From: Opitutales bacterium
GTDB taxonomy: Bacteria > Verrucomicrobiota > Verrucomicrobiia > Opitutales > Oceanipulchritudinaceae
Direction of reading: 5' to 3'
Assembly (NCBI GenBank): GCA_016928295.1
Contig: JAFGLA010000064.1
Location: 1-33,247 of the forward strand
DNA length: 33,247 nucleotides
Shown: positions 27,025 through 33,247 of the stretch, piece by piece
Layout of the letters: each line of letters opens with the position of its first letter
Position numbering within the stretch: the first letter of the stretch is position 1
Notes under the pieces: generated by a model
What the model was told of the DNA's origin: nothing
The model's input: only the letters and a program-made list of their open reading frames with translations
Databases searched by the model: none
Program-made: the position numbers and the translations under genes

Positions 27025-28425
27025 ATGAAAAGTCTATCTCCCTTTATCACGCTTCTTTGTGTCGCCGCACGCATATCTGCTCAAACACCAATTGACGCAA
27101 GTGGTATCGGAGGTGGATCGTGGACATGGGTTTACGGTAGTAATCCAGAGCCATCGTCGTTAAGCTTGCATTGGACGGCAACTCCGTCGAGCGATACTAT
27201 CTATTCCTTGGATAGCGATGGCTTGTTCAAAGCTGCTACCAGTATGGCTAATCCAGCAGAATGGTTGGAGGCCACTATTCCCGGACCCGGGGTTTTGCAT
27301 TTCAAAGCCGCAGCTTACGAAGGTGCCAAAGATGTTTACGTAGGAGTTAATGGATCGCAGGTGTTAAGTATTCCAGCCGGAACTGCTTGGAATTCTTACG
27401 CAATAGCTCTTCCAGAATTAACGAATACTGTTCGTTGGGTTGTTACGCCTACTGCTACAACTCAAATTAGCGTAGCTTACCTTGATCAGGTATGGTTCGA
27501 AAATACTACTCAGGTTCCGGTTTCCATATCACAGATGAATGGCGGTAATGTGACTGTGTCGCCAAATAGTGAAACATTCGAGTCCGGCTCCATAATAACT
27601 GTAACAGCATTGCCAAATGACGGAATGGAGTTTTCCGGGTGGACAGGGACATTCAGTTCACTTAGTAATCCCGTAAGAATAACCATTGATCAACCCATTC
27701 AACTCATTCCTTTGTTTCTTAAGAAACTTGATGGTAGCATTGTTGGTTGTGCAGATCTGAACATAATGACGGGGCCAGAAAATGGATGGGTAAGTAGTGA
27801 CGTCCGTGCATCTGAGGGGACTAATTGCCTTACTAATCAGGGCAGTTCACTTGTTGAAGGTGCAAGAATGTGGTGTATTCTTGATGGTCCGCTTACATTC
27901 ACATTCGATTATTACGTCAGCGGCTCGACAATGACAGTTTACATGGATGAGGTTCTTTCGATGAGTGATTATCCCTTCATCGTGGGGCCGGAAGATCCTC
28001 CGCCAACATGGAAAACCAAAGTTTTGTCTATACCTGTTGGTATGCATGAACTTGAGTTCAGGGCATGGAGGTTCCCTGGTGCAACGTCAGCCGAATCTTC
28101 TTTTGTCGATAATGTAAGGATATCAAGGCCGTCCATATACTCAGGACTTATAGAACGAACCTCCGATGGTTATGCACACGTGGACTGGGCCGGTTGGTTC
28201 TATGATGAATACTATCCGTGGGTATATGATTATACGAATGGATGGATTTGGGTTTATGCTACTGATACCGATTTTACATGGTGGGATGTTGAAACCCAGT
28301 CGTGGTATTGGAGCGATCCTGATGTCTATCCTTATGCGTATCAATACGGGGATGATTGGGTTTGGATAGGTATGAATGCTGGCAAGCGCAGTATTTATCA
28401 CTATTCGTCAGGATCTTGGAACTAG
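27025..28425 (+). CDS. Secreted protein with InlB-like repeat and aromatic-rich C-terminal repeats
   Basis: 466 residues. A Sec signal peptide (about 1-20, ending ISA-Q) indicates export. Residues 30-160 are a beta-rich region. Residues 163-233 match divergent InlB B-type or 'bacterial repeat' modules (ISQMNGGNVTVSPNSETFESGS, then FSGWTG). Residues 240-370 form a second beta-rich region. Residues 380-466 are extremely rich in Trp and Tyr in repeated G-W-x-(Y/W)-x-x-x-Y-P-(W/Y) units. I recall similar tails on secreted proteins of Opitutales-like bacteria; their role (surface retention or binding) is unknown. The gene is visibly AT-richer than its neighbours and lies beside a palindromic element, which may signal transfer. 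No enzyme motif is seen. Confidence 0.8.
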   Translation: MKSLSPFITLLCVAARISAQTPIDASGIGGGSWTWVYGSNPEPSSLSLHWTATPSSDTIYSLDSDGLFKAATSMANPAEWLEATIPGPGVLHFKAAAYEGAKDVYVGVNGSQVLSIPAGTAWNSYAIALPELTNTVRWVVTPTATTQISVAYLDQVWFENTTQVPVSISQMNGGNVTVSPNSETFESGSIITVTALPNDGMEFSGWTGTFSSLSNPVRITIDQPIQLIPLFLKKLDGSIVGCADLNIMTGPENGWVSSDVRASEGTNCLTNQGSSLVEGARMWCILDGPLTFTFDYYVSGSTMTVYMDEVLSMSDYPFIVGPEDPPPTWKTKVLSIPVGMHELEFRAWRFPGATSAESSFVDNVRISRPSIYSGLIERTSDGYAHVDWAGWFYDEYYPWVYDYTNGWIWVYATDTDFTWWDVETQSWYWSDPDVYPYAYQYGDDWVWIGMNAGKRSIYHYSSGSWN

Positions 28426-28504
28426 CAGCTGTCACGTCTGACATTTAGCCTCAACTTGCCGAGCTTTTCTTTGCGCCTTTGCCAGTAGCGTGAATTATGG
28501 CATC

Positions 28505-29464
28505 CTATGCCATAGATGCACTTTTGCCGGAGTCGGGTAGCCACTTCTTGATAAGCGGCACCACGATCTCCTTGCCGCGCAAAGCCTTCCACCAGCGTTC
28601 GGGAATGCCGTGCACTCCGTGCCTTATGCCCGCAATGCCACCCGCTACGCAGGCGCTCGTGTCCGTGTCGTAACCAAACAAAATGGCCTTCTTTACTATG
28701 CTTTCGTAGTCTTTCTCCAAGCAGGCCGCGCGGGCTGTGTGCAGGCAGGACACGACGTAACCCTGCCCGTAGGCAACGGGGCATTTCTCGGGACACACAT
28801 TCTCGTTCAACTCTTTCAGGAAAAGAGGCGTATCTGTGTATATTTTGCGCAGCTTTTCAGTGGCAAGCTCCCAGGCATCGGCCACGCCTTCAAGCTCCAG
28901 CTTTGCCCACAAACAGTACAAGGCGCAGCAGATTAGCGATCGCGGGTGCCCGTGCGTAATAAGCGACTGCTTGTGCGCCGCCTCGACAAGACCTTCGTCG
29001 GAGCCTTCCCACAGCAGGGCAAGCGGCAGAACTCGCATCAGCGAGCCGTTGCCGTTGTGGCGTTCGCCTCGTGGGCCGCTGTCTTCCGCAGCAACGCCCG
29101 CCTTGTAATAGGTAAGCGCCTGACTTGTCTGCATCCCTATGTCGAAAGGATGCCCGTCAACGGCCATGTAACCCCCGTTCATCCAAGCCAGAAGCCTCTG
29201 CCCGAAATCCTCCAGCTCAACGCCGCCGCAGTCCATTAGCGAGGTGAAGAGGCACAGAGCCTCAGCTCCGTCGTCAGACCAGGTACCGTGAGGAATGTTA
29301 CTGTTGTAGCAAAAGTAACCCTTGGGCGGAGCCATCTCGATTGCCTCGTAAGCTGGAAGCTCCTCGGGGCGCTTGAACTCGTAGGGCACGCCAAGGGCAT
29401 CGCCCACCAAGAGACCTAGCAAGCCTCCCTCCAGTCTCTCTTCTCTTGTGGGTGTTGTGTCCAT
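28505..29464 (-). CDS. ADP-ribosylglycohydrolase (DraG family)
   Basis: 319 residues from ATG 29464; an upstream TTG at 29527 would add 21 unusual residues. DraG-family proteins remove ADP-ribose from protein or nucleic acid, or cleave related ADP-ribose compounds, using two Mg/Mn ions. Signature motifs: GDALGVPYEF (21-30), TWSDD (61-65) with metal-binding Asp64/Asp65, HNGNGSLMR (136-144) and YDTDTSACVAGG (265-276) with Asp266 and Asp268. All expected metal ligands are present, so it is probably active. The substrate is unknown. It diverges from the DUF4011 helicase with about 220 bases between. Confidence 0.9.
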   Translation of the reverse strand: MDTTPTREERLEGGLLGLLVGDALGVPYEFKRPEELPAYEAIEMAPPKGYFCYNSNIPHGTWSDDGAEALCLFTSLMDCGGVELEDFGQRLLAWMNGGYMAVDGHPFDIGMQTSQALTYYKAGVAAEDSGPRGERHNGNGSLMRVLPLALLWEGSDEGLVEAAHKQSLITHGHPRSLICCALYCLWAKLELEGVADAWELATEKLRKIYTDTPLFLKELNENVCPEKCPVAYGQGYVVSCLHTARAACLEKDYESIVKKAILFGYDTDTSACVAGGIAGIRHGVHGIPERWWKALRGKEIVVPLIKKWLPDSGKSASMA

Positions 29465-29639
29465 TATATCGCTTTCAGGTGTAGCGAGACTAATTCCGCA
29501 GTTAACAGGCATCAATTTATTAAACAAGCATCCGCCATTCCACCGGTCGCAATGGCTTCAATCTTGAGGCATTTTCAGCAATCCCGTTAAAAAATGGGGA
29601 CTATTGCCCATATTCGCGTGCTAAAAATATATAGGGTAT

Positions 29640-29667
29640 TTGACCTTTGGAAATCGCAAGGCATAAT
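29640..29667 (+). promoter_or_regulatory. Sigma-70-type promoter before the DUF4011 gene
   Basis: TTGACC (29640-29645) and CATAAT (29662-29667) are separated by 16 bases, a close match to sigma-70 consensus. Transcription would start near 29674, about 15 bases before the ATG at 29689, giving a very short leader. Confidence 0.5.
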
Positions 29668-29688
29668 CTCCAACGCTGTCCGTTGATT

Positions 29689-32600
29689 ATGAATGACGAT
29701 TCCCTCTCCAGCCCCATGAGTGAAAACGTAACTGAGCAAGTTCTTCTTTGTTCCGAGTCGGAAAATGTCACAAGTTTTGCCCATCAGCAGGCAGGCATTC
29801 CGCTGCTTCACAGGTTGCTGATTGCAAACAAAAGCACAGAGCCTCTTGTAAGGCCCAGCTTGCGCATTCGCACAGATCCGCTCTTCGCATCGCCATGCGT
29901 GATAAACCTTTCGGATATCGGGGTCGGGGTGGAAACCATACTCTACGAGGACGCGCTGAACATTCGCCTAAGCCCAGAGTTCCTCTCCGCGCAAAGAGAG
30001 CGGACGGACGGGTTTGTTGTTCTGGAACTATATAGCGGAGAAAGGCTTGTGGCGCAGGACATCGTTCCGCTAAGCGTTCTGGCCTACAACGAATGGAGCG
30101 GCTTGGCGGAGCTGCCGGACCTTCTGGGCGCGTTCTGCACGCCCAATCAGCCAGCCGTGGCAGGGATTCTGTCCAAGGCCTCCGGCATACTGAAAAAGAT
30201 TACAAAAAGAGGGGAGCTGGACGCATACCAATCCGCGGACCCAAAGCGCGTAATGCGCATCGTTGAGTCCATATTCATTGCGACACAGAAATGCGGAATC
30301 GCATACTGCGTGCCGCCCGCAAGCTACGAGGCCGAAGGGCAGAAAATCCGCTTTCCCGAGGAACTTGTGGCCTCCCGCCTAGGTTCCTGTCTGGATCTGG
30401 CCCTGCATTTCTGCGCATGCATGGAGGCCGCGGGCCTGCATCCGCTCCTGATTGTGGACAAAGGGCACGCGTACGCGGGCTGCTGGCTAAAGGCGGGCGA
30501 TAGCTTCGACCTTTCCGTGGAGAGCGATCTTCAGCAGTTTCGCAAGCTCGTTGCCGGTACGGACCCGCACATCGTCGTGTTTGAGACGACCATGGCCGCT
30601 GGCGGTAGCGAAACAAGCTTCGACGAAGCTGAAACCCACGCACGCAAGCACCTCGAACAAAGCGAAGAGTTCCGCTTCGCACTCGACATTCAAAGAGCCA
30701 GGGCAAACCGCATATTGCCCCTTCCCGTATCGGTGCACGAGGGACGGATTGTGATAAGCTATCTTTCCGGGCAAGAGCGCGAGGCAAAGCCCATGGATGA
30801 CGAGGTGCTGGAGGGGCGCTTCGGGGGCGATGACGCGTCTTTGCAGGACAAGGCAGAGTCGCGGGACAGGCTCTCGATATGGGCCAACCAGCTTTTGGAC
30901 CTCAGCCTGCGCAACCGCCTGTTGAACTTTGGCAAAAACAAGAGCATAGAGCTGCGCACCCATGCCCTGCATATCCTTGAGGACAGAATTGCGTCCAAGG
31001 ACGAGTTCACGCTGCTGCCGGACGCTGAAAACGACCCGCGCAGCGCCGAGCTGCACAACAAGCGCAACGGGGAGCGGCTGGACGAGAGCCGCCTGAAAGC
31101 GGACCTTGAGGCGCGAAAGCTCCGCGTTGCCTGCACAAAGGAGGAGCTTGAGAAGCGTCTTCTGTCCCTTTCCCGCGATGCCCGCATCGGCCTCGAAGAA
31201 GGCGGCGCAAACACTCTCTATCTGGCACTTGGAGTCCTGGAGTGGAAGGATTCGGTGCGAACGGACAGGGTGAACAGGGCGCCCATACTGCTCGTTCCCG
31301 TCTCGCTCACGAGGCAGTCAGTCCGCAGCGGATACAAGCTGCGCAGACTGGACGAAGAGACGCGCGTAAACGTGACTTTGCTTGAAAAGCTCAAGCGGGA
31401 CTTTGAAATCGAGGTAAAGGGCGTGAACCCACCGCCGGAGGACAAGGCCGGAGTGGATGTCCCCCTCGTGTTGAAGCGTTTCAGGGAAGCCGTCCTTCAG
31501 CCCAAGGGGTTCGAGGTGCGCGAAGAAGCGCATCTAGGCGTGTTTCAGTTCGCGAAGTTCCTGTTGTGGAAGGACTTGATGGACAGGGCCGAGCTTCTCA
31601 AGCGCAACCCTGTCGTGGCGCATCTCATTGACAATTCCAACCAGCCATACAGGACGGGAGATGATGTGCCCTTCGCTCCGGTGGCTCCGTCGGTGTTGGA
31701 CGACCAGCTTCCCGCAGTGAAGAACTACTGCATTATGGATGCGGACTCTTCGCAGCTTAGTGCGGTGGCTTCGGCTGCCGCCGGACTGTCCTTTGTGATG
31801 ATAGGGCCTCCCGGTACGGGCAAATCCCAGACTATCAGCAACATAATCTCCTTCCTCATCGCGATGGGCAAGACGGTGCTCTTTGTTGCCGAAAAGCGCG
31901 CCGCACTGGAGGTTGTAAAAGGGCGCCTGGAAAAGGCGGGACTGGGACCGTTCCTTCTGGAGCTTCATTCCAACAAGACGGGCAAGGCCGAAGTCATCGA
32001 GCAGTTCCGGCAGGCGGTCAATTTCGGCGAAGGCTCTACGCCCGAGCAGTGGACCATGTTCGGGACGGAGCTTCAACGCCTGCGCGAGAACCTGAACAGC
32101 ACCGTTCGCGCACTGCATTTCCGTCTTCCAAACGGCATGAGCGCGTACCGTTGCAACGGAGTCCTCGTCGGCACCAAGGGGGATTACCCGCGCCTTACGT
32201 TCAAGAACATAGCCTCGCACACTCCGGAGCAGGTTTCCCACATGCGGGGCAAGCTGCGGGATCTCTCCGGCCACCTTGAAGGCATATCGGACTTTGCCGC
32301 GCACCCCCTCATAATGGTTCGCTATCCCGAGTGGACCCCATACTGGGAAGGGCAGGCGCTTGAGGCACTTGCGCAGTTGAGAAACGCCGCCGCGCTTCTA
32401 AAAAGCAGTGCCGAAGAGCTTGGCAAATGCCTTGAGATGGAAAATCCTGAGTTGAGCCTGTCTGAACTGAACTCCTATGCGGCACTTCTGGAGCACAGCC
32501 TCGAAGTGCCGTCGGTGGGGGAGAAGTTCATTCAGGACACATCTTCTTCAAACATACTGGAAATCACCCGTCAGGGCGTGCTTGCCATCAGAAGCCTTGC

Positions 32601-33247
32601 AGAGGCGAGGGTGGCGCTCGACGGCTGGAAGCTCGACAGGCTCTCGGGGCTGAAGGTGGCTCAAATGGTGACAGACTGGATCGACGCCAACATGGCCTTT
32701 TTCCTGCTTCGCCCCCTGAAACGCAACCGCATCAAAAAACTACTCGCGCAGTATTCGATTGCCTCCCATGTGCCGGAAAATGACGAAGTCGAGGCTCTGT
32801 TGCAGCGCATTGCCAACTTCCAGTCCTGCCAGAAGATACTTGCGGACACAGCGCAGGCTATCGGCCCCGTGTTCGGCCCCTTGTGGGCAAAAGCACAGGC
32901 CGAACCCTCCCTGCTTGAAAAGGCCCAGCAGTGGCACAAGCGTTTCACCTCCCTGTTGCACACTTTCGCAGGTACGCGCCTGTATCTGCCCTCGACATTC
33001 CGCGGGCGCCTTTCGGCCATACTCAGCAAGGAACCGGAAAAAATCGCCCCCACTGGCGCCATCGCTCAAGCGGCGCACGCATACAGTGCGGCGCTCAAGA
33101 CCTTTGGCACAAAGTGGCAGAACGTATGCGCGGCGTTCTGTTTTGAAAAGAACCAGTGGGAAGGGCTTCCGATGCCCTCGTCCGCGCTGGAGATTGCCGA
33201 GCGCATCGAGAAGCACTCCGGCGAGCTTCGCCAGTGGTGCCGCATCC
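29689..33247 (+). CDS. DUF4011 superfamily 1 helicase with transglutaminase-like N-terminal region (3' end cut)
   Basis: The frame is open from ATG 29689 to the window end: 1186 residues, C-terminus missing; relatives run to 1500-2000. Residues about 35-380 contain PPASYEAEGQKIRFPEEL, then LGSC with Cys234 and GHAYAGCWL with His260, followed by Asp271/Asp274. This is the Cys-His-Asp spacing of a transglutaminase-like fold. The DUF4011 hallmark IWANQLLDLSLRNRLLNF begins near 397. The helicase core starts with Walker A GPPGTGKS (706-713) and VAEKRAALEVVKGRLEK; the remaining helicase motifs lie beyond the edge. Related proteins often occur in variable or defence regions, where they are predicted to process nucleic acid. 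An alternative start is ATG 29716. Confidence 0.85.
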   Translation, partial: MNDDSLSSPMSENVTEQVLLCSESENVTSFAHQQAGIPLLHRLLIANKSTEPLVRPSLRIRTDPLFASPCVINLSDIGVGVETILYEDALNIRLSPEFLSAQRERTDGFVVLELYSGERLVAQDIVPLSVLAYNEWSGLAELPDLLGAFCTPNQPAVAGILSKASGILKKITKRGELDAYQSADPKRVMRIVESIFIATQKCGIAYCVPPASYEAEGQKIRFPEELVASRLGSCLDLALHFCACMEAAGLHPLLIVDKGHAYAGCWLKAGDSFDLSVESDLQQFRKLVAGTDPHIVVFETTMAAGGSETSFDEAETHARKHLEQSEEFRFALDIQRARANRILPLPVSVHEGRIVISYLSGQEREAKPMDDEVLEGRFGGDDASLQDKAESRDRLSIWANQLLDLSLRNRLLNFGKNKSIELRTHALHILEDRIASKDEFTLLPDAENDPRSAELHNKRNGERLDESRLKADLEARKLRVACTKEELEKRLLSLSRDARIGLEEGGANTLYLALGVLEWKDSVRTDRVNRAPILLVPVSLTRQSVRSGYKLRRLDEETRVNVTLLEKLKRDFEIEVKGVNPPPEDKAGVDVPLVLKRFREAVLQPKGFEVREEAHLGVFQFAKFLLWKDLMDRAELLKRNPVVAHLIDNSNQPYRTGDDVPFAPVAPSVLDDQLPAVKNYCIMDADSSQLSAVASAAAGLSFVMIGPPGTGKSQTISNIISFLIAMGKTVLFVAEKRAALEVVKGRLEKAGLGPFLLELHSNKTGKAEVIEQFRQAVNFGEGSTPEQWTMFGTELQRLRENLNSTVRALHFRLPNGMSAYRCNGVLVGTKGDYPRLTFKNIASHTPEQVSHMRGKLRDLSGHLEGISDFAAHPLIMVRYPEWTPYWEGQALEALAQLRNAAALLKSSAEELGKCLEMENPELSLSELNSYAALLEHSLEVPSVGEKFIQDTSSSNILEITRQGVLAIRSLAEARVALDGWKLDRLSGLKVAQMVTDWIDANMAFFLLRPLKRNRIKKLLAQYSIASHVPENDEVEALLQRIANFQSCQKILADTAQAIGPVFGPLWAKAQAEPSLLEKAQQWHKRFTSLLHTFAGTRLYLPSTFRGRLSAILSKEPEKIAPTGAIAQAAHAYSAALKTFGTKWQNVCAAFCFEKNQWEGLPMPSSALEIAERIEKHSGELRQWCRI

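Overview
The window is a gene-dense, mostly GC-rich stretch of a Gram-negative chromosome. LpxD (lipid A synthesis), an AsmA-like envelope protein and a lipoprotein-type aldose epimerase point to an outer membrane. Several features suggest Verrucomicrobiota, probably class Opitutae (Puniceicoccales/Opitutales): a DUF5069 protein, a SecA without the C-terminal zinc motif, a Rho without the N-terminal helical domain, and a secreted protein with a Trp/Tyr-rich C-terminal repeat. This placement is an inference; no rRNA is present to confirm it. Most start codons lack a recognisable Shine-Dalgarno sequence.

Layout. 1-568: mostly non-coding, perhaps with the first codons of a leftward gene. 569-2649: lpxD and prs (+), ending at a strong bidirectional terminator. 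2761-9782: a leftward L-arabinose operon transcribed araB, araA, araD, SSS-family symporter, galM-like lipoprotein, with a divergent LacI-family regulator (9870-10913) and a palindromic candidate operator between them. 10927-12866: a compact leftward operon encoding an E2-like ubiquitin-conjugating-fold protein, a 60-residue unknown peptide and an E1/ThiF-like activating enzyme. This is the most unusual locus in the window. 13022-15378: a BadF/BadG-type sugar kinase, a DUF5069 protein and a coiled-coil/zinc-ribbon protein. 15542-16035: tRNA-Pro(TGG) and, on the other strand, an initiator-like tRNA-Met(CAT). 16193-21323: leftward manA, AsmA-like gene and secA. 21598-26495: rightward ftsK, a Wzm/TagG-like ABC permease and a short rho. 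26496-28425: an AT-richer island with a nested palindromic element and a secreted InlB-repeat/aromatic-repeat protein. 28505-33247: an ADP-ribosylglycohydrolase diverging from a very large DUF4011 superfamily 1 helicase with a transglutaminase-like N-terminal part, cut by the window end.

How the genes work together. The arabinose genes form a complete import and isomerase route: symporter uptake, anomer interconversion, L-arabinose to L-ribulose, to L-ribulose-5-P, to D-xylulose-5-P. Housekeeping genes (lpxD, prs, secA, ftsK, rho) are interspersed with accessory loci. The E1/E2 operon has no recognisable JAB peptidase and no classical ubiquitin-like protein with a Gly-Gly tail, so its substrate is open. 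Two intergenic repeat families are visible: a nested palindromic mosaic (about 21364-21479 and 26644-26807) and a 10-bp-phased CACAGATT array between araB and araA.
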